The notes under the pieces: generated by a model
Databases searched by the model: none
What the model saw: only the letters and a program-made list of their open reading frames with translations
Told to the model about the DNA's origin: nothing
Part shown: one piece after another, positions 17,652 to 29,500 of the stretch
How positions within the stretch are numbered: the first letter of the stretch is position 1
Layout: the number at the start of each line of letters is the position of its first letter
Source of the DNA: Moorena sp. SIO3I8
Lineage (GTDB): Bacteria; Cyanobacteriota; Cyanobacteriia; Cyanobacteriales; Coleofasciculaceae
NCBI RefSeq assembly: GCF_010692325.1
Contig: NZ_JAAHHW010000002.1
Coordinates: forward strand, 1 to 64,000
Length of the DNA stretch: 64,000 nt
Reading direction: 5' to 3'
Program-made: the position numbers and the translations under genes

Positions 17652-19007
17652 ATGGCTACACAATCTCCTCCGGTGCTTTCGATACAACCACCCAAAGATG
17701 TTTCTTTGGGTGAAATTGAAGCGGAACTGCGTCAAATTTGGCAAAGCTATGGTGAAAACGGTGATTCGCCCAGTGCGATCAGGGCAACCACATTTAGTTT
17801 AGTGGTTTATGAACCCGAAGAAACCCAGCAGCTCTTAGCAGCACTGGGATATTATTCCGGTCCAATTGATGGTATCCTAGGCCCGCGCATGGTGGCTGCT
17901 CTCAAGGCAGCACAGAAAGCCTACGGATTGGAAAGAACGGGTAAAGCAGATGAGGCGACTAAGGCAAAACTACGGGAGGAATACAATGAATCTGTCCAGA
18001 AGGGACAGACCCAGAAGAAGCTAGAGTATTCCGGTGATTTAGAAGGATTTGGAATTGCCGATGCGATCGCAGCCTCTAACCCCTGTCGCATTATTGCCCT
18101 TTGTCCTATTGCCGGAGAAGATGAAGGGGTTAAGGCTCAGGTATCTGCCTCTTGCCCCATTCAAAAGCAAAGCCAGAGTACATTAATATGTTGTGAATAC
18201 ATCACCCTAACTGGCACGGCTGCTGCGTTGGAACGGATTAGCGGTGTCATTTCGGAATTGATGTTACCAGAACTGCCGAAATTCCTATGGTGGAAGGGAA
18301 CTCCCGATCCTAATTATGGGTTGTTCCAACGCTTAGCAGGGCTAAGTAATACCGTCATTGTTGACTCAAGTAGCTTTAACAATCCAGAGGAACAGTTATC
18401 ACAAATGTGTGAGCTGATCAATCAGGGCACACCAGTGGCTGACCTGAATTGGGCACGGTTGGCAGCATGGCAAGAGTTAACCGCAGAAGCATTTGATCCA
18501 CCAGAACGTCGTGGGGCAATCTACGAAGTTGATCAAGTTACCATTGATTACGAAAAAGGGAATGAGGCTCAAGCACTGATGTTTCTGAGTTGGTTAGCAT
18601 CTCGCTTAGAATGGCTTCCCACGTCTGATCTCAAAGAAGGTGGGGATTACGACCTGCGGCGTGTTAAATTTATCAGACCCAACCAGCAACCTGTAGAAGC
18701 AGAATTGGCAGCTATCCCCGTAGCTGATGTCGGAGATGTGGCAGGTGATTTGATTAGCCTGCGCTTGGGTTCGACCAACCTGCAAGCTGATTGCTGCACT
18801 GTATTGTGTTCACAAACCACTGGTTGTATGCGGATGGAAGCTGGTGGTGGTGCTCAGTCTTGCCGCATTCAGCAGGTATCGCCTTTATTTGACCAGAAGA
18901 CAGAGTTTTTGCTCTCTCAGCAATTACAACGCTGGGGTCGGGAGATGCTATACGAAGAAAGTATGGCAGTAACCAAGGAAATTTTGAAGTTGACGGTAAC
19001 AAGTTGA
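17652..19007 (+). CDS. opcA: Glucose-6-phosphate dehydrogenase assembly protein OpcA
   Basis: This 451 aa protein is the cyanobacterial allosteric effector of G6PDH, needed to assemble and activate the Zwf tetramer. Near the N-terminus (about 55-110) is a peptidoglycan-binding-like helical module (TQQLLAALGYYSGPIDGILG), usual in cyanobacterial OpcA. The central and C-terminal OpcA domain follows (PKFLWWKGTPDPNYGLFQRL, RRGAIYEVDQVTIDY). It lies 183 bp after zwf, interrupted by a MITE. The function is well supported by its neighbours. Confidence 0.93.
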   Translation: MATQSPPVLSIQPPKDVSLGEIEAELRQIWQSYGENGDSPSAIRATTFSLVVYEPEETQQLLAALGYYSGPIDGILGPRMVAALKAAQKAYGLERTGKADEATKAKLREEYNESVQKGQTQKKLEYSGDLEGFGIADAIAASNPCRIIALCPIAGEDEGVKAQVSASCPIQKQSQSTLICCEYITLTGTAAALERISGVISELMLPELPKFLWWKGTPDPNYGLFQRLAGLSNTVIVDSSSFNNPEEQLSQMCELINQGTPVADLNWARLAAWQELTAEAFDPPERRGAIYEVDQVTIDYEKGNEAQALMFLSWLASRLEWLPTSDLKEGGDYDLRRVKFIRPNQQPVEAELAAIPVADVGDVAGDLISLRLGSTNLQADCCTVLCSQTTGCMRMEAGGGAQSCRIQQVSPLFDQKTEFLLSQQLQRWGREMLYEESMAVTKEILKLTVTS

Positions 19008-19100
19008 AGGTTTGACAGAAGCGTTGAAGGTTAACAAGTTGCACGTTCAATGTTGAGATCATAAACTTTAACCTTAAAACCTTAAACCTTCAACTCTTCA

Positions 19101-20612
19101 ATGGCTTTAATCATCGCTGGTGAACGTAGTGGGGTGGGCAAAACAACAGTTACGCTCGCCCTATTGTCGTATTTATCCAAGTGTAACTATAAAATTCAAT
19201 CCTTTAAAGTCGGTCCGGATTACATTGACCCGATGTTTCATCAGCGGGTTACGGGACGTCCTTGTCGGAATTTAGACCCAGTATTAACCTCTGAAGATTA
19301 TGTTAAAGATTGCTTTTATCGCCATTGCCAGGGAGTAGATTCTGCCCTGATTGAAGGGGTGATGGGGTTATTTGATGGAGCATCAGGAAAGGATGATTTT
19401 GCCAGCACAGCTCATGTAGCGCGGCTGTTAGACATACCAGTGTTATTAGTGTTGGATTGCTCTCGGTTATCTCGTTCCGTGGCTGCGATCGCATATGGCT
19501 ATCAATCCTTCGATCCCAGGATTACCATAGCTGGGGTAGTTTTGAATCGAGTCGGAAGCTCACGCCATTTGGAATTGCTCAAGGATGCTCTCGAACCGTT
19601 ACACATTCCTGTATTAGGAGAGCTACAGCGTCAGGATAATATAACTATTCCCGATCGGCACTTGGGCTTGATACCTACTGCTGAAATTACTCAACTGGAT
19701 GCTTTGATTAACCGACTTGCTGATCTAGGACAGAATTGCTTTAATTGGGAGCATCTTCACTTAGAGTTGAAGGTTAAGAGGTTACAGGTTGAAGGTTCTT
19801 CGGAGTTGAAGGTTAAGAGGTTACAGGTTGAAGGTTCTTCGGAGTTGAAGGTTAAGAGGTTACAGGTTGAAAGTTCTCTAGACAACCTGCAACCTACCAA
19901 CCTTCAACTTGTAACCTCTAATAACCGACCACCTGCTCTAATCCGAATTGCTGTAGCATGCGATCGCGCTTTTAGTTTCTATTACCAAGACAATCTCGAT
20001 AGTTTGGAACAGCTAGGAGCAGAGTTAGTGTATTGGAGTCCCCTCACCGATACCACTTTACCTCCTGATATACAAGGGATGTACTTTGGTGGTGGTTTTC
20101 CAGAAGTTTTTGCTGAGCAACTCGCCGAAAATACTAGTGCGCGAGAGTCAGTGCGAACAGCTATAGAGTCAGGGATGCCCACTTATGCTGAGTGTGGCGG
20201 ATTGATGTATTTGGGGGAGCAGATTACAGATTTTGACGGGAAATCTTGGTCAATGGTAGGGGTATTACCCACGGTTACGGTGATGGGAAAATCCCTTACT
20301 TTAGGATATCGACAGGCAACTGCTTTGGTCGATGGACCCTTGTTACCTGTCGGAGCAACGGTTTGGGGACATGAATTTCATCGCTCCCACTTGACAGTCA
20401 TGCCCTCCAATCCCTTGTTTGAGTTACGGGGATATAACCAGAGAAAGGTTGGAGTTGAAGGTTGGCAAGTCTATCAGCTCCATGCTTCCTATGTTCATCT
20501 CCATTGGGGTAGTTGTCTAGAAGTTCCGGTTCGATTTTTGCAATGCTGTCAAATGTGGTGTAAGAAAAAGAATCAAGCAACGTCCTGGCTGAGTGCTGAA
20601 TCCGGTCGTTGA
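19101..20612 (+). CDS. cbiA: Cobyrinic acid a,c-diamide synthase with an internal minisatellite
   Basis: The 503 aa enzyme amidates cobyrinic acid (or its hydrogeno- or cob(II)-form) at the a and c carboxylates using ATP and glutamine during corrinoid synthesis. The P-loop IIAGERSGVGKTTV (4-17), the switch-like FKVGPDYIDPMFH and the class I glutamine amidotransferase site YAECGGLMYLG with Cys365 are present, as is the catalytic His in the HASYVHLHWGSC block. Between the two domains (about 222-260) are three 13-residue copies of LKVKRLQVEGSSE, encoded by 39-bp DNA repeats of the intergenic GGTTGAA class. The frame is kept and both domains look intact, so the linker probably tolerates the expansion. 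Confidence 0.93.
   Translation: MALIIAGERSGVGKTTVTLALLSYLSKCNYKIQSFKVGPDYIDPMFHQRVTGRPCRNLDPVLTSEDYVKDCFYRHCQGVDSALIEGVMGLFDGASGKDDFASTAHVARLLDIPVLLVLDCSRLSRSVAAIAYGYQSFDPRITIAGVVLNRVGSSRHLELLKDALEPLHIPVLGELQRQDNITIPDRHLGLIPTAEITQLDALINRLADLGQNCFNWEHLHLELKVKRLQVEGSSELKVKRLQVEGSSELKVKRLQVESSLDNLQPTNLQLVTSNNRPPALIRIAVACDRAFSFYYQDNLDSLEQLGAELVYWSPLTDTTLPPDIQGMYFGGGFPEVFAEQLAENTSARESVRTAIESGMPTYAECGGLMYLGEQITDFDGKSWSMVGVLPTVTVMGKSLTLGYRQATALVDGPLLPVGATVWGHEFHRSHLTVMPSNPLFELRGYNQRKVGVEGWQVYQLHASYVHLHWGSCLEVPVRFLQCCQMWCKKKNQATSWLSAESGR
19764..19880. repeat. Three 39-bp tandem repeats inside cbiA
   Basis: The unit GAGTTGAAGGTTAAGAGGTT plus ACAGGTTGAAGGTTCTTCG occurs three times at exactly 39-bp spacing and is built from the same TTGAAGG heptamer seen between genes. 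The unit length is a multiple of three, so copy number changes keep the frame. Confidence 0.95.
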
Positions 20613-20687
20613 TCAACACGAATCCCATCTTTGAAGTTCACTGCTTCAATCACCTATCTGTGTCAGGTTGTTGATTCCACCTGGAGT

Positions 20688-21785
20688 TTATGCATTATCC
20701 AGGATGTTATTACCTTTACAGCTTTTCTCGACTGTCTTAAACTGCTGGCGACCAGCACCCTTGACTAACTGAACAGCAAACTGGGATGCCGTAAACACAG
20801 GAGGTTTGTCTAAAGCACCTTGAGCCTGTAGATTCTCGATCAGGTCATTCTTAATTTGATTAATATCTAGTACACCAGAACTGAGGGTGTCACATCGAAA
20901 AGTAATAGGTGAAGTAACAGCATTACCACCATTCTCAAGAATCTGCTCCCCAGCTGTATGGCCACCGATTCCCAAGCCACGTAGGGCGACTTCATAGTCG
21001 GGCGCATTAATCACCCCAAAATTTAGCCCCTCCGGTGGTTCAGTAAAATCGATCCTCTGGGGTACACCATTGAACAGACAGATCAGTACATTATTGGAGA
21101 CACGATCCATACGCAGGAGCGGTAAGACGTTGGTACCTTCCTCATCGCTGTAGGCAGTAACTTCTAACCCTGGCCAGCCACTGACCACAGCAGAGCGCAA
21201 TAACACTCCAGTAAGGGTACCTCCCACTGCCGCCTTATCAACTGTAGGCTTAGCCCGCAGCTTAGCACGCACATTATGCTGTGCCAAAGCAGCAGCTTGT
21301 ACAGTTTCTTCAAAAGTGGTAAGCACCTGTACATAATCCTGAGTGGAACCAAGAGCAATGTTAACGGCACCGTCAATCAGGCGATTGGTCCAGTTTTGGT
21401 CAATATAAAAAAAGCGAATTGACTCAATAGGCAGCATAGCTGCATCAGGTACTAGGTACTCAAAGGGCACACCATAGAGGAGGATCAAACGTGCTAGCCA
21501 CTGAACAATGTTATCGGGAATGGTAATTGGCGGAGGAGTATCAGCTTCAGTAGCCTGTGTAGACAGCTTGACCGCAGCAGTAGGCAGAGGAGTATCAGTT
21601 TCAGTAGCCTGTGTAGCTAGCTTGACCGCAGCAGTAGATACACCTACCGCTTTTCGGTACACTTTGAGTAATTGTTGGTGTCCTTGGGTTGAGTTGTTCA
21701 CAGATTCTTCTCTTAAAGCATCTTGGATTTGGTCTTCCAGAAGTAAGGACTTAGGGGAGTGTAGGTCTAGACCCCACAAACTCAA
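20688..21785 (-). CDS. Uncharacterised protein, last gene of the minus arm
   Basis: This 365-residue product is not recognised as a named family. The N-terminal 40 residues are polar. Residues about 49-87 contain an 18-residue tandem duplication (TAAVKLATQATETDTPLP, then TAAVKLSTQATEADTPPP) from a 54-bp DNA repeat, which looks like a flexible linker. The globular part has LARLILLYGVPFEYLVPD, IESIRFFYIDQNWTNRLIDG and GWPGLEVTAYSDEEG. No signal peptide or membrane segment is visible. The start is TTG (21785, or the TTG at 21779, better spaced from AAGGA). It lies 97 bp after the 529 aa gene and ends the co-directional series. Confidence 0.65.
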   Translation of the reverse strand: MSLWGLDLHSPKSLLLEDQIQDALREESVNNSTQGHQQLLKVYRKAVGVSTAAVKLATQATETDTPLPTAAVKLSTQATEADTPPPITIPDNIVQWLARLILLYGVPFEYLVPDAAMLPIESIRFFYIDQNWTNRLIDGAVNIALGSTQDYVQVLTTFEETVQAAALAQHNVRAKLRAKPTVDKAAVGGTLTGVLLRSAVVSGWPGLEVTAYSDEEGTNVLPLLRMDRVSNNVLICLFNGVPQRIDFTEPPEGLNFGVINAPDYEVALRGLGIGGHTAGEQILENGGNAVTSPITFRCDTLSSGVLDINQIKNDLIENLQAQGALDKPPVFTASQFAVQLVKGAGRQQFKTVEKSCKGNNILDNA

Positions 21786-21882
21786 ATCCTTACTTTTTTC
21801 TACATACCACTCACTACTAGCCTGACAGGCTTGTGTTTGTGGGTGGGATGGTGTTGCGCCAATCCCACCTGTTGACAGAGCC

Positions 21883-23472
21883 CTAGGTATCTTCAGTCAG
21901 AGGATGCTGCAGGTGTTGAAACAATAGATGCAGAGCATCGTTGCCAGCAGTAAGTTGACTCTGCCATAGGTTAGAGTCAATCACACCAGGCAGCTGACCA
22001 GTAGCTTGGTCACGACAATGATGAGGTTGAACTAGATTGATGCGTTTAGCAGGTGTCGAGGTCTGAGCTTGGATGCTGGCTCTGGGCTGTGTAGGAACAG
22101 TAACCATTTGGCTAAGCAGATTCATGGCCGAGAGCAGTATGGGAGTAACCTCAGTTTTGGGAATTTGCCCCATTTGTAAGGTTGGCTGGATTGTTAATTG
22201 CTGAAGGTGTTCTTCTGCTACCGCACCATGTTGTTGCTGGTAGTAATTAAGCCGCCACTCAAACAAAGCACGGGCAAAAGCTGCATCCGAAAGAGCCAAG
22301 AGCTGGCCAATTTGCCAAGCACTAGCAAATGCCATATTGAACAGACCAGTTTCTGGGTCGTAGCGAATTGCTCGATCGCTAAAGAAATACGGTCCTAGCG
22401 TATCAGGCTTAGTGGGGACTGGTGTCAACGGACCACGATACCAAGAAGTCGTTACCTCTCCAGTTCGGGTGGTGTTTTGCAAGGGAATATAACCAATTTC
22501 CAAGGCTTCCTGAACAGCAGTTTGTGCCTGTTGCGTTACCGAATCACCCTCAGGAGATGGAAAAGCTGTGTGGGTAGGCTGCAGCAAATCAATACCACCA
22601 CGCTCACAGAGGTTTTGCATATAGTACAGAAAACTACCTCGCGATGCTGCAGCAGTAAAAGCCCATCGCGCTAAAACCACTAAGCGGATCTTGGTGAAGT
22701 TGCTAGGAATACCTGAGTTTCCATGGAGATGATCCTGGTGTCCTTCAAGAGATACCAAAAAACAAATATTTTCAGCGTTAGTTTTGGGCAGGCGATTGCC
22801 CACTACGACAGAAAACCAACCATCCTCTAACATGTTCAACACTTCTTTTTGATCCGTGTTGACCTCACGCACATGAGCTAGAAAAGGCAACTCCACTAAG
22901 GATGGTGAAATTGCTTGGAAAACCCCCAGATCCAAATCCACTGCCAACAACTGGCTGTTCCTTTCCTCCTCAGTTAAATCAGCCGCATCAATTAAAGTGG
23001 GGGGTAAAATGCTACCATCACCAGGATCGATCAAATCGTTTACTGTAATAGTGATAGGCTGAGTACCGTTGATTTCTTCAGGGTAAACGGTCAGAAGTGC
23101 CAACCAAGGAGGTACTGTACCATCAGCATCACCACGACTATTAGTGCTGCCATCAATCGTACGCACCCACGGTAAGGTACGGGTACGCAGCACTACATGA
23201 CAGAGAGATTCCTCATAATTACCCACCTCATTTGCAGGTGGATAGACAGATTGCAAATCCTGGGGTGGCAGGCGAAAACGTGGCCCAGTCACAACAAAGG
23301 GGGACTGGGTACCGAAAAGGTTATTATCAGGCTGGGATTTTAGATTTTCTATAGTCTGCTGAGCCAAAAACTGATAACCACCAGCTTGCAAGGGTGGTTC
23401 AGCAGCAGCATAAAAGCGCACTTGACCTGGCTTGAGGTCTTCGTTGGCGGTGGCGAGGGCGATATTAGTCAT
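21883..23472 (-). CDS. Uncharacterised protein in the minus arm
   Basis: The 529-residue product has no family I can name. It is rich in beta-type segments and Pro, with blocks such as LPWVRTIDGSTNSRGDADGT, VPPWLALLTVYPEE, GWFSVVVGNRLPK and CFLVSLEGHQDHL, then a helical C-terminal region (ASAWQIGQLLALSDAAFARA, WRLNYYQQQHG) that may mediate assembly. There is no signal peptide. It lies 74 bp behind the 3201 aa gene, which implies co-expression. A structural or accessory role in the same complex is inference from position only. Confidence 0.65.
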   Translation of the reverse strand: MTNIALATANEDLKPGQVRFYAAAEPPLQAGGYQFLAQQTIENLKSQPDNNLFGTQSPFVVTGPRFRLPPQDLQSVYPPANEVGNYEESLCHVVLRTRTLPWVRTIDGSTNSRGDADGTVPPWLALLTVYPEEINGTQPITITVNDLIDPGDGSILPPTLIDAADLTEEERNSQLLAVDLDLGVFQAISPSLVELPFLAHVREVNTDQKEVLNMLEDGWFSVVVGNRLPKTNAENICFLVSLEGHQDHLHGNSGIPSNFTKIRLVVLARWAFTAAASRGSFLYYMQNLCERGGIDLLQPTHTAFPSPEGDSVTQQAQTAVQEALEIGYIPLQNTTRTGEVTTSWYRGPLTPVPTKPDTLGPYFFSDRAIRYDPETGLFNMAFASAWQIGQLLALSDAAFARALFEWRLNYYQQQHGAVAEEHLQQLTIQPTLQMGQIPKTEVTPILLSAMNLLSQMVTVPTQPRASIQAQTSTPAKRINLVQPHHCRDQATGQLPGVIDSNLWQSQLTAGNDALHLLFQHLQHPLTEDT

Positions 23473-23546
23473 AGAGATTATTACTTATGGGCGCTATTAG
23501 TCGTAGCTAAGGTTATAACGAAAAGCATCGTTGGTAGGTTGGTTAG

Positions 23547-26500
23547 CTAGGTGATCGACAGTTGACAGGTCTCTGGGGGGATGTGGCTCAGGGTATAGGT
23601 ATCACCAACCAGCTCCCCAGCTAACCCAGACTGTTGCAACGCTTCAGCAGTTTGAGCAAAACCCAAAACCCCTTGAATATCTTCAGTACTCGCACTCGCT
23701 GATGGACGAATTAGGACTGCCAACTGGGCAGAGACAGTCTGAGGTCGAGGGGGTACATCATACAAGTAAACTCTTAAATCGCCTATTTCTATAGAAGGAA
23801 CAGATACGACAGCCTCCTCTGCATAGACCGGATTAGCCAGTTCCTCAGTCCACAATAACTGAATCCGAGGCATAGTACTGCCCCGCACGATTATAGCAAT
23901 ACTAACAGGACTGTTATGGAACAGTGTTTCAACCCAACCCGGTAACAATTGCCCAGCACCCCCCTGTACCTGGTTAGCCTTGAGCACTGTGTTCGCTAAC
24001 ACCTGACCACGACGCTGTCGCTTATGAGGTCGCGGTGGTGCCTGGGTGCGTATCACGCAGCAATCACCCATAAAGTAATACTGGTTAAGGCGAGTCCACT
24101 CACTATCGATATGCCAACCACTGACAGTATCAGCACTACTAACAGTGCCAGTTGCAACCAGTTCTTCGGCGATCTCTGGTAAAACGTGGGAGTTAGCCTG
24201 ACACGGATCAACGACGACATGCTGGATCAGTTCCTGACTCTCGTTAAAACTTAATAAGCGTAGCGGTAACTGACCAGTGAATGTGACCTCCTTGGCAGCA
24301 TTTGTATTCAACTTAAGCAGAGCAGTGGCACCTGTTGTTATTGCTACCTTAAGACCTTCTTCGCTATGAGTAGTCCCAACAGGTTCACCTGACTGCCACT
24401 TGGCGCGAGCTACGGGACGGGTAACATTATTTAATCGTCGTGTCCCTTTACCCAAACAACAACACCTTGTACCAACCCGATAACGACGAACAGTACCAAT
24501 CACTTTGCTCTTAGGATTTCCATTACTCTCTCCAACCGTAGCTAAACTACGAACCTGTGGTGTCGGCCGTAGACTAACTAGAGTAGCCTCTGTTGGTACC
24601 TCAGCAAGGTCTACTCCAAGGGGTGCGAGACTCGGTGGAGACTGATATACATTAGCCACATTAGCCTGCAAAACCACCAGACTAGGATTATTCAGAGCAG
24701 GTTGGCCCACGGCACGTAGAGCAGCCAGCATCCCATTGCGTAGAGGAATAACATGCACTAGATCCATAATAGTGTCAGAAATTACTTGAGCGCGCATATT
24801 CTGGCTGGGTAACGTCTTGGCTATGTATTGGGGGGTCCAGGTAAAAGGCAAGGGTAACGGACCGAGATCCACATATGCCAGGGTAGAGAGTGCTATAGGA
24901 CCAACAGGAACATAAGTTAATACCTGGGAACCTGTAAGGGTGATGCCCATAATACTATTAGGAATAGTTTTCGCCTCAGGCACACCATTCGGATCGAAAG
25001 CTGTCTTTGACCAGAGGGCTCCTGGGGCACCATTCCGTTGTGTGGCTAGCTGGATACCTCGTGCATCCAGATTCACCGTTTCCCAAGTTTGGGTGCTGCT
25101 GTTCAATCCTTGTAAAGTGATTTGGAGCGGACTAGTGATGGAGGGCTGAGCCATGGGTTGAATACCCACACCTGGGCCACTAAACGTGGTCGTACTGCCG
25201 CCAAAGCTCACAATAGTGGCAGGTATGACAGTAGTAGCTTGCAGGACAAACGGTGATTGGATGAACCAACCCAGATTCGGATAATCGTCCACCAATCCCT
25301 GTTTAACCTGAAGCTTAAGTACTGTGTAAGCCTGAGTCAGGGGCGTGGTATTCGCTTGTAGCTGCAACAATTGTGGATGGGGGGCACGCTCGACAAGGCC
25401 CTGTGTACTTTGCCCTTGATCGGTCTGCAGAGGCGGCAAAAAGTTTTCCTGGAAGCTGTCCCAACCTAAAGGCTGGGAACTGGGTAGAGATTGATTGGTG
25501 TCCCCAAAGGGAATAGTAAAGGAAATAACATACCAGTCCACGCCTACTTCACCTGCAATAGGAGGCCCCCACATGTGGAGCTTGGCACCAATTTGAGCAC
25601 TGAGGGTAACCCTAACTCCAGCAATTGTGACACTTATGGAGGCTCCTATTGATACATGACCTTCTAGATCAAAGTAGAAGGGCTGCCACTGAATCAGAAA
25701 ATTCACGCCAGCGTCAAACCAAGCGCGTAACGGGCCGAGCTGGAACAGAGCCCGTAAGTAACCACCGGCCATGATCGCTGAAGGAGTCAGAGCAAAGTAG
25801 GCACCACCATCAATGATTAGGGAACCAACACCCAGGTTTTGGGGCCAGTTAAAGCCCAGTCGGGGCACTAAGGGATACTGCTCTGGAACCTTGAATGCTG
25901 GGTTATAGCCCCCTAAGGTGATGACGAAATCTCCAGCATACTCACCGCTGAACCACAAGAAAGCGGCAAAGCCACCTGTGAGACGACAGTCTGGAGCAAG
26001 CAAAAAGGAATTGGGGGTTAGCTGGGCCCGCGCTGAGAGGACACCGTCATCTGGGTGAAAAGATACCAACAGACCCAGTTCCACATAGGCCAAAGCAGCT
26101 GATGGCGATACTGCTGGAGGAAATGATGCGGAGCTGACACCAATGAGATCAAGAGCAAACTCTTTGCCAAAACGCACCACTAACATGGCAAAGGTGCTGA
26201 GTAGTTCATAGGTGGTAAATTGCAGACCAGCAGCAACCCAGTATTGGCCAATTTCTGGATATACCACCTCTGATAGTTGTGTCAGAGCTGATTCTGGGGT
26301 AGCACTATCACCGCCAAATACTGAGCTACTCACCGCTCCCTGTACCAGAGGATAAGTATTGATAGCTCCTGGTTCTGGTAACTGCAGGTTGCGGTTATAG
26401 GCAAAGCCAGCAGCAATGCCCGTGATGAAAAAGGCTGGATCAGGCCCAAGGGGAATATTGAGGTTAACGAAGATAAAGAGGGAAGGAGCCTTCTCACCAT

Positions 26501-29500
26501 CAGGTTTATCTTGATCCACTGGCACCAGTGCGTAGGAACCTAAGGCCATTAGCGAGAAGCTGGCTGCCTTAACCATGACTGATCCATCATAACGTAGGGG
26601 ATTGTCGTTTTTCAGAAAGCCACCAGAAAGAGCCACAGAGCCACTTTCAAAGGAGACTTCCAAGCCAGCTAAAGCCAAACTGTAACTGTCAAAATCTAGC
26701 GGGGTGGTAACAGGCACTCCGACTTTAAGCCCCTCTAAGCCAACATACAGCCCTGCCAGGGATACGCTGCCATCAAATAACATGTCGAGCAGCTTATCGC
26801 TCTGCTCCCAGCCCACCCCGATCTTATTGGCATGTAAGGGGCCGAAGCTGCGCTGTACAGGAAACCAGAGCTCAGTAGTGCTATCACCTTCATCATTGAA
26901 CAATTCTACATAGAGATGCTTGACATAGGACGTGCGTACAGAAAACGAGGGATTGGTAGCAGGATTCTGCTTATCTGAGGAGCCTTGTGGAGTTGATTGA
27001 GGAGTACCAGAACCCAAAAGATTTTGGGCAACAGGGTTGGCTGATTTTCCAGATGCAATGTTAGGCGCTAGGGAAATACCGATCTGAGTGAGGGTAACTC
27101 CACCCCCATAAGATTGGACAGGGTCAGGTTTGCTGAAGTCGAAGGTGATCAGGCCCCGAGGCTGTATAGCCCGTAAGCTAAATCGGCTGAGTTGAACTAG
27201 GTTTTGGTTCTGCTTACCGTGAAAATCTAGACCAATATTGACTAGTTCTAACAAGAGATTGCCGAAATCTGGTCCTTCAGTGCTGATGGGAAGATACAGG
27301 GCAACGCCCCCTTCTAGATTGGCATCACCACCGGCATTTTGGATCCACTCTGTGTCCTCGTCTCCAAGCTGGAAGGTGATATAGGGGACAGCTTTCAGCG
27401 TTAAGTCAGGAACCATGACCCGCACACCAAAGTAGTTGTCCATACCTTGCCGAGGACCAAGCCAGATGCCACCTTTGCTACCGATCTCGATCAGTTGGAA
27501 GGACTCAGCCAAAAGTGCACGCAGGAAGCCTGCCAGAAATTTGGGTAGGGTGAGAGCCTCCAGATTACTGAGACTGTTGAGCATGTAGAGGTTATTGGGA
27601 CCTTCCTGCGTCAACAACTGGGAGGCGATGAGGACATTGCCCGCTTTCGGACCTTTACCTCCAGGAAATAGGGGTTGATCTAACCACTGACTGACTCTAG
27701 TTTGATTGAGCACTATGATCGACAGATAGCGAGGCACAATATTAATCAGGATAGATTCCAGCCAACTGATGACTGCACTACCATATTGCGAGGGATCGCT
27801 TTCACTAAAAAAGGTTGGCAATAGCTCACGATAATAACGGCTATTTTTATCTGTCTGACCAGCAGGATCAATGCCTAGAACAAGCGTCTTCGTTTCAGTA
27901 TTGAATCGCAGACCTAACTTCGGACCTGTATCACCTTCCAAAGCTACTAGAACCGACAATTGGAAATTGAGCTGAGGTTCAAAGTTTGTCACTAAAGTAC
28001 CATCGTCCTGAACTGGAATACCCACTCCAGTAGGTTCAAAGTTAATCAGCAACTTACTGCTAGCAGGTAGATTGAGTTCTAACCACAAACCAACCTGCCG
28101 CGTGTTATCTAAAGATTGAACACCTGTAACTAAGGTGATCGGTACTTTGTCAGATGGCCGATACTTGATCAGACCTGCATCAGTGCTGACACCATCAAAA
28201 TAAGGGCTGATAAGTCCAGCCACTGCTTCCACCGTGGCTGAGGCATTGTCACTAGACAAGCGAGCGCTAAGCCAGCGAAGAGCATCTGTAGCAATCACAT
28301 CAGCTCCCTTGTCACTGTTGCTAATCAGAGTATTAACAAGTCCAGCGACATCCAAGGCAGTACCCGCATTTCGTAGGTTGGTAATAAATGATGCTGTATC
28401 GGAACCAAGTCTTGATAATTGATCAAGAAGTTTGTCGGTGAGTTCCCGCAACAGAGCCTGAGCGACTTGCTGAGCTGCCTGTACTACTAATGTCTGCCAA
28501 CCCGGGAAGGGCAAAATTTGAAATAGCTTTTTGGTTTCTCCTTCCATTTGACCCGCAGAGAGCAAAAAGCCTTTGTCATAACCGCCTTGAACCAACAGCG
28601 TCGTACTATTGGTCACCTTACCACTTACCGCAATGTTGCCAGCAAATCCAGGCTGAAAGTTGGCTCCGAGGGATAAGGAGAAAGAAAGTGCTTGTAGGGA
28701 AACATTGTTGACCAGGGACAAAGGAGTGTTGTCTGAGAGACCAGGAGTAATGGTAAATAATTCTGCTTGAGTGTCAGCTACTAAATCGATCTGCTGGCCA
28801 TAGGGTAAACCGAAAATGCGGGCACCGTTAGCAATGGGTTTAATACCAATACCATTGCTGGCTTGGGTTTCACTGACTGTTGCCAAGATGCGACTGAGCG
28901 TGGCAATGTTGAGGTGGCCATCTTGACCCAATACTGCATCTCCCAGCAACCAGCCAAGGGGATCCTTAAATAATCCTAAGGGTGATTTGGTGTACCAATG
29001 GCCATTGGTATCTTCAAACACGAGGCCAAAAGCGGAAAGGACAGTTCGTGCCAGCGGATAATTGGTTAACAAACGGGCATCCACTACTTGGGTAAAGAAA
29101 GTGGATAGGGCAAAGGTGGGTGCCAATACCGTAACCTGATCGATGAACTGGTTACTGCTGAAGGGGTAGAGAGTCAGGGTCTCTGGCATTGGCTGGCTAC
29201 CGTCACCCCAGGCTAGGTTGATGTTTAGCTCAGCTTCGATCTGGTCAGCAACTGTTATGCTAAGGGCTGACATTACTGCTAGTTTGACTGGTGGGCTGTA
29301 TAGGCCGAGGGTGGCAGTGAGCTGGTGGGTGCGCAAATCGAATTTGAGATTGCCGTTAACTGTAAGGATGTCACCTAGAGTTGGTAGTTGATCCTTGAGG
29401 ATAGAAAGCTCAATGACGGCCCCTTCTGATACGGTTAGTTGCACGGGACCGACAGTAATTGGATCTGTCTGGGTCGCTAAGGCACCCATCAGCGCTGAAG

